Of a stretch of 64,000 nucleotides of DNA, positions 7,589 through 17,037 are shown one piece after another. The stretch lies in contig CACBUE010000002.1 in the NCBI GenBank assembly GCA_902542325.1, positions 64,057 through 128,056 on the forward strand. The letters run 5' to 3'. Position 1 is the first letter of the stretch. Each line of letters starts with the position of its first letter. The position numbers and the translations under genes are program-made. Source of the DNA: an uncultured SAR86 cluster bacterium (GTDB lineage Bacteria > Pseudomonadota > Gammaproteobacteria > Magnimaribacterales > Magnimaribacteraceae). The notes below the pieces were generated by a model that worked only from the letters and a program-made list of their open reading frames with translations, made no database searches and was not told where the DNA came from.

Positions 7589-8797
7589 CTAGTCTAATTG
7601 TTTCTTGAAGCGTTCACCGCGCTCTTTTGCTAGTTTGAAAGCAGCTTGTGTTTCGGCCTTAACCTCATCATTTTGCTTTTGACGTAACTCAGCATATTCA
7701 TCAGCCCACCAACGCCTAGTTACTTGCGGAAAGGTTCCCATGCGATTTACGCTAGCATTTGCACCTCTGTCTCTTCCAGACTCGTAGCCTGCCGCGCCTA
7801 GAGAGTCAGCTTCAGATTTACCGAAAGGAATCAGATCTCCTTCCATTTTGGGCAATAAAAAATAAGGCATAGAAACTCTAGTTTCTCCTTCGGGTATCAA
7901 GGTTGTATTGACACGATGCAGAGTGGCTGAATATCTCCCTTCGCTTAGGTGCATTAAGGTTCCACCAGTATTAACGATGACTGACCCCGGAATAACTGGC
8001 ACATGGTAGTCGCCAGGTGATGTTTGGCAGGTAACGGGGGCATCGATCCATTGTCCTTCTCCAGCAACCACTTGTAATCCAGGACGATCATTGATCAGCA
8101 GAGCTATAAATGGGGGCCCATCTATATGAGCACCTACTTTGTCACTTGTGAATTTTTTATACTCTTTTCTAACATTTTCCCGATCCTTTTCTGCAAAAGA
8201 ATCAAGACTAAAATTGTGATTAAGACTCGCAGCCAGATCCGGATCATCAAAATCAAAATATTCGCGAAATGATTCAACGTCCTCCCCCAAAGATTCGACA
8301 ATAGCCTCCCCTAGTTCATGAGTGAGGCGGTGATAACAATCATTGAGTTCATCTATTAAAGGTCGAAAGCCCGGCAATGAGTCATCTTCAGGCCAGGTGT
8401 TGGGTCCACGAAAGAGTCTGCGGTGAATTGGTTGAGATTTATCATCGTAGTCACATAATGATTCTTGTTCGAATCCATACTGGAAAGCTTCTATGACTTG
8501 ACCAAAGCCTTGATCAGCAGGAGTAGGCAAGCTATAACCCCGAAAATAAGGAGTATTGGATATATGAGCAGTTTTCTTTAATTCCATTGGTGAATCGAAA
8601 AAGCCACGCACTTCTCGAAACGCGCGTTTTTGAAATTCATCCGATAATCCAGGTGCATTAGTAAGGACCATAAATCCAAATTCAGATAATGCATAAGATA
8701 AATCCTTAAAAAACTTTTCCGGATTTGACTCACGATCAAGCCAATCAACTTCAGGTAGCTCTAGGCTTGCGGCTTTACTATCTATGTTTTCTTTCAT
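7589..8797 (-). CDS. isopenicillin-N-synthase-like 2OG-Fe(II) oxygenase
   Basis: The 402-residue protein has the N-terminal DIOX_N region (about residues 14-130: LPEVDWLDRE, FGFMVLTNAPGL, FFDSPMELK) and a C-terminal 2OG-Fe(II) jelly roll. Iron ligands are the HxD of GAHIDGPP and the distal His of ATLHRVN; the R and S of TRVSMPYF bind 2-oxoglutarate. All key residues are intact. The family hydroxylates, desaturates or cyclises small molecules; the substrate is unknown. A GGGGGAG ribosome binding site precedes the ATG. It leads a three-gene unit with the hydrolase and cupin genes, suggesting a short oxidation-then-hydrolysis pathway. Confidence 0.85.
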   Translation of the reverse strand: MKENIDSKAASLELPEVDWLDRESNPEKFFKDLSYALSEFGFMVLTNAPGLSDEFQKRAFREVRGFFDSPMELKKTAHISNTPYFRGYSLPTPADQGFGQVIEAFQYGFEQESLCDYDDKSQPIHRRLFRGPNTWPEDDSLPGFRPLIDELNDCYHRLTHELGEAIVESLGEDVESFREYFDFDDPDLAASLNHNFSLDSFAEKDRENVRKEYKKFTSDKVGAHIDGPPFIALLINDRPGLQVVAGEGQWIDAPVTCQTSPGDYHVPVIPGSVIVNTGGTLMHLSEGRYSATLHRVNTTLIPEGETRVSMPYFLLPKMEGDLIPFGKSEADSLGAAGYESGRDRGANASVNRMGTFPQVTRRWWADEYAELRQKQNDEVKAETQAAFKLAKERGERFKKQLD

Positions 8798-8829
8798 CTA
8801 ATCTCCCCCAGATTTAAATGTGATCGTTT

Positions 8830-9627
8830 TCATCCATATTTTTTTATTAAGTTTATTGCCCACTTCTTAACATTTGGATTTTTTTCGATATCCAGAATGA
8901 ATTCTTGGCCAAATCCTCTATAAAAAACTGTGGACTCTTCTTCATTCTCCCACTTCATTCTATTTAAAAAAAGGTCTTTTGAATCTTTAAAGTATTTGGA
9001 GGGTAACTTCCATCTTGATCTGGTTTTACTTTTTTCAGTCAAAATTAAATCATCATGAGTCCTTCTAAATAAACCATGACCTCGGTCAAAAATTTTTCTT
9101 TTGTTAAGTTTTAATTTATTACTGGCTATGTAAATTGTGTTATTTGAAAATCTGGAGACATCTCCATATCCATGAGGGTGTTGAATATTATTCTCACAAA
9201 GATATCTTTTAATTTCTTTTGAACCTTCTATTATTTTCTCTATTTGCAACCAACCAAATAAATGATGCAAATCTCTGCCATTTGCTGAAAAGTTTTTAAA
9301 CCATCCAAAAAATAAAAACAAATCTCCAGGGCCTACATTATTATTCTTTAATTCAGTCTGTGAGGAGCTTGCTTGTCCAAAAATGCCAATTTTTTCGTTT
9401 AGCATTGGGTCATTGTGGCAATAATCCGTATCTCTGACCTTAGCTGAAACTTCTTTCAATAATTTAGAACCTGAAATGCCATTAAAATCTAGGTCTTTGT
9501 ATTTTTTTGGTGAGGGATGATTTTGAGGGATAGGTAATGAAAAAAGGCTTCCGTCATTAAATATAGGTGAAGCACTACCACCCGCCTTTGCGTCAAAGCC
9601 CTTTCTGCTTAATATTAATCTTTTCAA
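8830..9627 (-). CDS. Nmad3-like nucleic-acid-modification-associated protein
   Basis: The 265-residue sequence opens KRLILSRKGFDAKAGGSASP and continues with SLFSLPIPQ, which matches my memory of the Nmad3 domain (nucleotide modification associated domain 3). That family was predicted from genome context to act with DNA base-modifying systems. Other conserved-looking parts are GPGDLFLFFGWF (near residue 100), HLFGWLQIEKII and HPHGYGDVSRFSNNTIYIAS. The start is a TTG at 9627; no in-frame ATG exists earlier and the family begins here. No signal peptide. The neighbour 32 bases downstream is a 2OG oxygenase, but of the IPNS type, not TET/JBP. Reaction unproven. Confidence 0.7.
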   Translation of the reverse strand: MKRLILSRKGFDAKAGGSASPIFNDGSLFSLPIPQNHPSPKKYKDLDFNGISGSKLLKEVSAKVRDTDYCHNDPMLNEKIGIFGQASSSQTELKNNNVGPGDLFLFFGWFKNFSANGRDLHHLFGWLQIEKIIEGSKEIKRYLCENNIQHPHGYGDVSRFSNNTIYIASNKLKLNKRKIFDRGHGLFRRTHDDLILTEKSKTRSRWKLPSKYFKDSKDLFLNRMKWENEEESTVFYRGFGQEFILDIEKNPNVKKWAINLIKKYG

Positions 9628-9643
9628 CTAGCCCATAGTTATA

Positions 9644-10003
9644 TTAACCAAAGCCAACAGAACAGAAGCCCGAATATATAATCAGCATTCCGTCATCAAT
9701 TGTGCTGAGCCTGCCTTCTACACCCATATCACCTCCAACCAGATAAACTGTACCCATATCTGTTTCACCTGCTCTGAAAATTTCCTGTGCATCGAGGTTG
9801 GCTAAGAGGGAGTTTTCAATAGGTAGTGACAAATCATCACCAAAAATATCCCATATGTCTTCATAACCAGCTGTACCTATCCAGGCCCCAGAAGAAATAT
9901 CATAAGCTTCACCGGACATAAAACTACAACTAACAGTGGCAGCCTTGATATTGGGTGATAAAAATAAAACTAAAAAGATTAGTTTAAGTAGATTTTTTTT
10001 CAT
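9644..10003 (-). CDS. small secreted hypothetical protein
   Basis: The 119-residue product has a strong signal peptide (MKKNLLKLIFLVLFLSPNIKAA). The mature part has two Cys (VSCSF near 26 and GFCSVG near the C-terminus) that could form a disulfide. It is rich in Gly and Asp and looks beta-sheet-like. I do not recognise it. A very good AAGGAG ribosome binding site fixes the start. It ends 16 bases before the TTG start of the Nmad3-like gene. Confidence 0.7.
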   Translation of the reverse strand: MKKNLLKLIFLVLFLSPNIKAATVSCSFMSGEAYDISSGAWIGTAGYEDIWDIFGDDLSLPIENSLLANLDAQEIFRAGETDMGTVYLVGGDMGVEGRLSTIDDGMLIIYSGFCSVGFG

Positions 10004-10042
10004 AAAAGCTCCTTGTTTCCTATATTCATATATCGATTTATC

Positions 10043-10246
10043 TCATTCTACAAATGGGCCATCTTTTTTTGATAATCGTCCTGTGCCTCTGAGAAAAAAA
10101 TAGTAAGTACATGCAGCAAGCATTACTGTACTGAAAAGATTACCTTCATCAAAAAAAAGATCATAGGCTGTATAAAATGTTACAGCCAAAGAAATTAACC
10201 AAAAATGTCTGCCGTATTTTGCTAAAAAATTCTTAATCATGATCAT
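10043..10246 (-). CDS. 67-residue two-helix membrane protein
   Basis: A short hydrophobic protein with membrane spans near residues 14-29 (HFWLISLAVTFYTAYDLFF) and 36-52 (LFSTVMLAACTYYFFLRG), and a charged tail. ATG codons at residues 1 and 3 are both possible starts. There is no recognisable family. It belongs to the run of very small membrane proteins between glmS and the Nmad3-like gene. Confidence 0.55.
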   Translation of the reverse strand: MIMIKNFLAKYGRHFWLISLAVTFYTAYDLFFDEGNLFSTVMLAACTYYFFLRGTGRLSKKDGPFVE

Positions 10247-10290
10247 TAACTATATCATCCTAATTAAGTTCTTATGAGTGTAAGAGTTTT

Positions 10291-10461
10291 TTAGTCTTTG
10301 CTCTGCGAAATTTTTGAGTAAGTTACGATCCAAACAAGCACATAAAGAGGAAGAACATAATCCAACCTTACCTCTCCAAAAATTATATCTATTGGTAGCA
10401 ACAAAAGAACCAGTAGACCTTGTATTAGCAAAAGAGTTTTGACTGGCAGATTAAATTTCAT
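10291..10461 (-). CDS. 56-residue membrane protein missed by the ORF track
   Basis: The minus strand from ATG at 10461 to TAA at 10291 encodes MKFNLPVKTLLLIQGLLVLL and so on, ending KISQSKD. Two hydrophobic segments (about 8-26 and 34-47) are separated by DIIFGEVRLD. It begins 19 bases after the SVTVE-ending gene and its ribosome binding site is weak. The codon pattern and two clean membrane spans make it a likely gene, but short length leaves doubt. Function unknown. Confidence 0.55.
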   Translation of the reverse strand: MKFNLPVKTLLLIQGLLVLLLLPIDIIFGEVRLDYVLPLYVLVWIVTYSKISQSKD

Positions 10462-10480
10462 TACTTGTTTGGCATGTACG

Positions 10481-10504
10481 CTATTCCACAGTTACCGATT
10501 GTTT
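10481..10504 (-). repeat. SVTVE-stop copy C (glmS 3'-end relic)
   Basis: The minus strand reads AAA CAA TCG GTA ACT GTG GAA TAG (KQSVTVE-stop). It matches the end of GlmS in protein but differs at most third codon positions. The next ORF starts 19 bases further on. Confidence 0.55.
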
Positions 10505-10885
10505 TAGAGTAAATGTTAAAACAGTACTTTGAATTAAAAACATTGCAGAAAACATAAAGACATTAAGTGGAATTCCAATTATGAAAGGTTCAGGTACGCC
10601 CTCACCGGTTGCAGCTCCTCCATAAAGTGACATAGTTGCAGCTGAAAAAACAAAGCCTAAGTGTAGACAAAGACTAAGCACTCCAGATAGCACCTCGTTT
10701 TTTTTCACCCATAACAAATATATGCCTAAACAAAAGATAAGGAAATTAGTTGAAAGTCTCCACACTTCATGAACTCGGGCGTGTGCATCCCAGTCAGGGT
10801 TAAATAAGTGGCTTGAACCTATATCAACTATTATTGGTACTATTCCTCCAACAATTAAGCAGAAGGTAGTTATATATTTGCCCAT
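10481..10885 (-). CDS. four-helix membrane protein ending in SVTVE
   Basis: This 134-residue protein has four predicted membrane helices (about 4-24, 45-62, 68-88 and 103-125) and a conserved-looking segment HLFNPDWDAHARVHEVW after helix 1. This resembles small integral membrane proteins of the DUF6640 kind (NPAW..HARFH), although I cannot verify that. Its last residues are KQSVTVE, the same five residues that end GlmS. It is 35 bases downstream of another SVTVE-stop relic. Function unknown. Confidence 0.7.
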   Translation of the reverse strand: MGKYITTFCLIVGGIVPIIVDIGSSHLFNPDWDAHARVHEVWRLSTNFLIFCLGIYLLWVKKNEVLSGVLSLCLHLGFVFSAATMSLYGGAATGEGVPEPFIIGIPLNVFMFSAMFLIQSTVLTFTLKQSVTVE

Positions 10886-10920
10886 CTATTTAACTTTGTA
10901 CTCTAATTCTCTGTTCAAAC

Positions 10921-10944
10921 TCACTCCACCGTGACTGAGTGTTT
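10921..10944 (-). repeat. SVTVE-stop copy B (glmS 3'-end relic)
   Basis: The minus strand reads AAA CAC TCA GTC ACG GTG GAG TGA (KHSVTVE-stop). It lies between the 39- and 134-residue genes and is not part of a complete gene. Synonymous codons differ from both the glmS copy and copy C. Confidence 0.6.
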
Positions 10945-10956
10945 TACAACAGTCAA

Positions 10957-11076
10957 TTAGTTTTCGATGGATTGTTGTTTCGTGTCTTTTTTCTTTGCCC
11001 ATTTTGCGATCAAAATCCAAGAATATGCTGTCACCGCAATCGTCAGAATTAACCAAATGTAAAAATTTATTTCCAT
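10957..11076 (-). CDS. 39-residue single-span membrane microprotein
   Basis: This ORF is too short for the track. ATG at 11076 is preceded by an excellent CAGGAGA ribosome binding site, and the product MEINFYIWLILTIAVTAY... has one membrane helix (about residues 5-24) followed by a basic tail KWAKKKDTKQQS. It starts 30 bases after the glmS stop. After its own TAA the same frame runs ten more codons and ends HSVTVE-stop, a relic of a glmS 3' end. Function unknown; its topology resembles small stress or CcoQ-like microproteins. Confidence 0.6.
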   Translation of the reverse strand: MEINFYIWLILTIAVTAYSWILIAKWAKKKDTKQQSIEN

Positions 11077-11106
11077 AATTATCTCCTGTTAATTTACTGT
11101 TGTGAA

Positions 11107-11130
11107 TTACTCCACAGTCACAGACTTAGC
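11107..11130 (-). repeat. SVTVE-stop copy A: genuine glmS 3' end (attTn7-type site)
   Basis: GCT AAG TCT GTG ACT GTG GAG TAA encodes the canonical AKSVTVE end of GlmS. In many bacteria this stretch is the TnsD-binding part of the Tn7 attachment site, with insertion about 25 bases past the stop codon. No Tn7 ends or tns genes are visible here. Confidence 0.6.
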
Positions 11131-12942
11131 GAGGTTTCGTGGCTGATCAATGTCAGTGCCTTTAAGGATGGCAACATGATAAGCAAGTAACTGTAATGGG
11201 ATGGAGTAAATTAGAGGAGCAATCAGCTCAGGAACTTCGGGCAGTTCAATAAACTTAGTTATTGATTCATCTTCCTGATGAGCTGCAGAGTGCCCAAATA
11301 CATATAGCTTTCCTCCTCGCGCTCTTACTTCTTCTAGGTTTGATTGAAGTTTTGCTAGCAGATCGTCATTAGGAGCAACCGCAACAACAGGCATTTCTGA
11401 ATCGACAAGGGCCAATGGTCCATGTTTCAGTTCTCCTGCTGGATATGCCTCTGCATGTATGTAAGAAATTTCTTTAAGTTTTAATGCACCTTCCATTGCT
11501 ACTGGATAATGAATGCCCCTACCTAAAAAGAGTGCATGTTCCTTTTGATCAAAATCTTCTGCCATTTCAATAATTTGATCTTCAAGTAACATTACCGAAT
11601 CTAAAGAATCAGGAAGCGCTCTAAGTGCATTATTTATGGTATTTTCTGCGGCTGCGGATAGACCATGATGCCTTCCGAGAATTAAAGTTAACATCAATAA
11701 GCCGACAAGTTGCGTGGTAAAGGCTTTTGTTGAGGCAACACCAATTTCAGGGCCTGCTTTTGTTAAAAATACTAAATCAGATTCTCTCGCTAAAGAACTT
11801 GAAGGAACATTGCATATGCCAAGGCGGGCTAAGTAGCCTGAATCTTTTGCAGCGCTTAGACAAGCAAGAGTATCTGCTGTTTCGCCAGACTGAGAAATTG
11901 TTATAAACAGAGTATTTGGTGCCACAACTTTATTTCTATATCTAAATTCACTTGCCACTTCTACACTGCAAGGTAGGCCGGCAAGTCCTTCTAGCCAATA
12001 TTTTGCCACGGTTCCTGCATGGAAGCTTGTCCCACAAGCCACAATCTGAACAGCCTCTACTTTCTTGAAAATATCTGGAGCAATAGGACCGAAGATTTCT
12101 TCCTGGACACCCGAATCAGTCAGTTGACCTTCTAACAAGCCTTTAATTTTTGATGGCTGTTCATTAATTTCTTTTAGCATGAAATGTCTGTATTCACCTT
12201 TATCAACCGTCTCTCCTAAAGACTTGGCAACTACAACAGGTCTTTCAACTTCTGTATCATCCAGGTCCCAATAACGAATTCCCTCAGATGTGATTTCAGC
12301 AAGATCGCCATCTTCAAGAAATACAAAATTCTCTGCAAAGTCCGCTAAGGCAAGTTGATCGGAAGCTATGAAATTTTCACCGTGCCCCATGCCGATAACC
12401 AAAGGACTTCCTTTTCTGGCTGAAGCCAAAATGCCTGGTTCGCTCTCACAAACCGCACCTATTGCATAAGCTCCCCTTAGATCTTTCACTGCCGCCTTCA
12501 AGGCATCAATTAGAGATACTTTATTCTCACTCATTTTTGCATGAATCAGATGAGCTATGACTTCTGTATCTGTTTCTGATTCAAAAACATAACCTAAAGC
12601 TTTAAGCGTGGTTCTGATTTCTTGATGATTTTCAATTATTCCATTATGAATAACGAAAATATTATTATTAGAATGATGAGGGTGTGCGTTTGTCTTGGTT
12701 GGAAGGCCATGCGTTGCCCATCTGGTGTGAGCAATACCCGTATTACCGTTCACAGGATTTTCATCAATAGAATTTTGCAGCTCAGCTACCTTACCAGTGC
12801 TTTTAAATACCTGTATTTGCTCTGTTTCATCGAAGATAGCAAGGCCAGCTGAGTCATACCCTCTGTATTCCTGACGCAAAAGTCCTATCAGCAGTTTATC
12901 TACTGAGGGTTTGCTAGAAGCTACTCCGATTATTCCACACAT
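11107..12942 (-). CDS. glmS: glutamine--fructose-6-phosphate aminotransferase
   Basis: GlmS makes glucosamine-6-phosphate from fructose-6-phosphate and glutamine, the first step to UDP-GlcNAc for peptidoglycan and LPS. The 611 residues match the family. The N-terminal Ntn glutaminase starts MCGIIG with catalytic Cys2 after Met removal. Two SIS sugar-isomerase domains follow (CGTSFHAGTVAKYW near 300, SQSGETADT near 350, LGRGIHYPVAMEGALKLKEISY near 475). The C-terminus is the canonical NLAKSVTVE. It follows glmU by 3 bases, so both UDP-GlcNAc genes are co-transcribed, probably as the tail of the atp operon. Confidence 0.98.
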   Translation of the reverse strand: MCGIIGVASSKPSVDKLLIGLLRQEYRGYDSAGLAIFDETEQIQVFKSTGKVAELQNSIDENPVNGNTGIAHTRWATHGLPTKTNAHPHHSNNNIFVIHNGIIENHQEIRTTLKALGYVFESETDTEVIAHLIHAKMSENKVSLIDALKAAVKDLRGAYAIGAVCESEPGILASARKGSPLVIGMGHGENFIASDQLALADFAENFVFLEDGDLAEITSEGIRYWDLDDTEVERPVVVAKSLGETVDKGEYRHFMLKEINEQPSKIKGLLEGQLTDSGVQEEIFGPIAPDIFKKVEAVQIVACGTSFHAGTVAKYWLEGLAGLPCSVEVASEFRYRNKVVAPNTLFITISQSGETADTLACLSAAKDSGYLARLGICNVPSSSLARESDLVFLTKAGPEIGVASTKAFTTQLVGLLMLTLILGRHHGLSAAAENTINNALRALPDSLDSVMLLEDQIIEMAEDFDQKEHALFLGRGIHYPVAMEGALKLKEISYIHAEAYPAGELKHGPLALVDSEMPVVAVAPNDDLLAKLQSNLEEVRARGGKLYVFGHSAAHQEDESITKFIELPEVPELIAPLIYSIPLQLLAYHVAILKGTDIDQPRNLAKSVTVE

Positions 12943-12945
12943 AAT

Positions 12946-14292
12946 TTATTTCTTCTTATTCAGATTAACTTGTTTGCCTCTTGCAACAGCAAGTTTACCC
13001 TTAGGAACATCCTTAGTTATAACTGATCCAGCTCCAGTGTAAGAGTTTTCTCCAAGAACCAAAGGGGCAACAAGTGAGCTATTAGAGCCTATAAATGTCC
13101 CATCTGCAATTACGGTTTTGTGTTTATTTTTTCCATCATAGTTACAGGTTATAGTCCCAGCGCCCACATTTACTTTAGTACCTAGTCTTGCATCACCCAA
13201 ATAAGTTAGGTGTTTGGCCTTAGAGTTTTTGCCAATATTACTTCTATTGGCCTCAACAAAATTACCAAGTTCGGCTCCTTCTGTTAATTCACTACCTCCT
13301 CTGATTCTTGCAAAGGGCCCAATCTTGCAATTTTTTCCAATTACACTATCTTCCAATACAGTATTGGCATAAATAATAGTGTTATCTTTAATACTACAGT
13401 TAGAAATGTAGCAATTAGGTCCTATGTGAATATTCTTTCCCAAAACATTGTTACCCTCAAAAACATTATTGATATCTACAAAAGAGTTTTGTCCTATCTT
13501 GATGTCTCCCCTGATGTCTATCCTTGAAGTATCGGCAATAGTCAAACCACTTTTAAGCAAATCTTCTGCTAATTTTTTCTGATAAGCCCTTTCAAGCTCA
13601 TGCAACTCCTTTTTGTCATTAGCACCACCAACTTCGTAGGGGTCGCATAGAGTAGCCACAACATCTACTGAATGGTTATTGGCAATTTCAACCAGATCAG
13701 TCAGATAATATTCTTTGGCTGCATTATTATTTTTAACTTTAGAAATAAATTGTTGAAGCAGGCTTGCTTTGATCGCTAAAATGCCAGAATTAACTTCTCT
13801 TATTTTTTTCTCCTCTGATGAAGTATCTTTGTGTTCTGTGATTTTTTGAACATTTTTCCTAGAACCACGGATAATTCTGCCATAACCTGTGGGGTCATCT
13901 TTTATGAAGGTCAATAGCGAAAGGTTTCCTTTTGATGCTAATTTAATAAGCCTATTTAATGTATTCTTTTTTACCAAAGGTACATCACCGTAAAGGATTA
14001 CAGCTACAGAATTCTTTCTAATATTAGGCAGCGCTTGCTTAACAGCATGAGCTGTTCCTAGCTGATTCTTTTGTTTTACAAAACGAAGCTTTTTTTGAGA
14101 AACGACATCTCTTTCAACCTCGTTAGATTTATAACCAACCACAATTGAAGTTTTAGAACTCTGAAATGTATCGACCGTATCGATAAGGTGCTGAACCAAG
14201 GGCTTACCTGCTAAACTCGCAAGCACTTTGGGAGAATCTCCTCCCATCCTTGTGCCTTTACCGGCAGCTAAAATTATAAAATCTATATTCAT
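12946..14292 (-). CDS. glmU: bifunctional GlmU
   Basis: GlmU acetylates glucosamine-1-phosphate and couples it to UTP to give UDP-GlcNAc. The N-terminal uridylyltransferase domain has LAAGKGTRMGGDSPKVL near residue 8 and LYGDVPL near 100. The left-handed beta-helix acetyltransferase domain (about 245-440) shows hexapeptide repeats and the active-site region GGSELTEGAELGNFVEANRS, then NVGAGTITCNYDG. Length 448 against about 456 in E. coli is normal. It sits between atpC (43 bases) and glmS (3 bases), the standard gammaproteobacterial order. Confidence 0.97.
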   Translation of the reverse strand: MNIDFIILAAGKGTRMGGDSPKVLASLAGKPLVQHLIDTVDTFQSSKTSIVVGYKSNEVERDVVSQKKLRFVKQKNQLGTAHAVKQALPNIRKNSVAVILYGDVPLVKKNTLNRLIKLASKGNLSLLTFIKDDPTGYGRIIRGSRKNVQKITEHKDTSSEEKKIREVNSGILAIKASLLQQFISKVKNNNAAKEYYLTDLVEIANNHSVDVVATLCDPYEVGGANDKKELHELERAYQKKLAEDLLKSGLTIADTSRIDIRGDIKIGQNSFVDINNVFEGNNVLGKNIHIGPNCYISNCSIKDNTIIYANTVLEDSVIGKNCKIGPFARIRGGSELTEGAELGNFVEANRSNIGKNSKAKHLTYLGDARLGTKVNVGAGTITCNYDGKNKHKTVIADGTFIGSNSSLVAPLVLGENSYTGAGSVITKDVPKGKLAVARGKQVNLNKKK

Positions 14293-14335
14293 TGGAACAA
14301 TGGCGCATTCGCCCCAAGTGGTTTTCCTTATTTAA

Positions 14336-14749
14336 CTACTTCTTACGCAGTTTCTGCAAGGCTTTTAACCTAGCAGCAGCCTCAGCTAGTTGTGCTGATG
14401 CCAGAGAATAATCCATTTCTGATTTTTGATCTTCTAGTTCTCTTTCTGCTAACTCTTTTGCTCTTTCAGCAGCTGCCGAGTCTATATCATCAGCTCTCTC
14501 TGCTACGTCTGTTAAAAGTGTTACCTCTCCGGGCTGCACTTCTAGGAATCCACCTGATGCAAAAAATATCTCTTCTTCACCTCCCTCCAACACAAGCTTA
14601 ACCGGACCGGGTTTTAGATTGGTAAGAAGTGGAGCATGTCTTGGTGTAATAGCAATTTCTCCAGCACCGCCTTCAGCACTCAATAGCTCGACAGGTCCAG
14701 AGAAAAGCTCCCCTTCTGGACTTACTATATTGCACTGGATAGTTGACAT
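14336..14749 (-). CDS. atpC: ATP synthase epsilon subunit
   Basis: The epsilon subunit belongs to the central stalk and inhibits ATP hydrolysis. The 137-residue protein has the N-terminal beta-sandwich (MSTIQCNIVSPEGELFSGPVE, ITPRHAPLLTNLKPG) and the C-terminal two-helix domain (about 90-137, rich in Ala, Glu and Lys). It follows atpD by 3 bases and closes the atp operon. Confidence 0.97.
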   Translation of the reverse strand: MSTIQCNIVSPEGELFSGPVELLSAEGGAGEIAITPRHAPLLTNLKPGPVKLVLEGGEEEIFFASGGFLEVQPGEVTLLTDVAERADDIDSAAAERAKELAERELEDQKSEMDYSLASAQLAEAAARLKALQKLRKK

Positions 14750-14752
14750 AGA

Positions 14753-17031
<2,279 letters not shown>

Positions 17032-17037
17032 AAAAAA

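Noticed and set aside
11107-11130. A Tn7 transposon next to glmS
   Set aside because: No tnsABCD-like genes, no TGTGGGCGG-type ends and no target duplication could be seen; only the relic glmS ends support past insertion.
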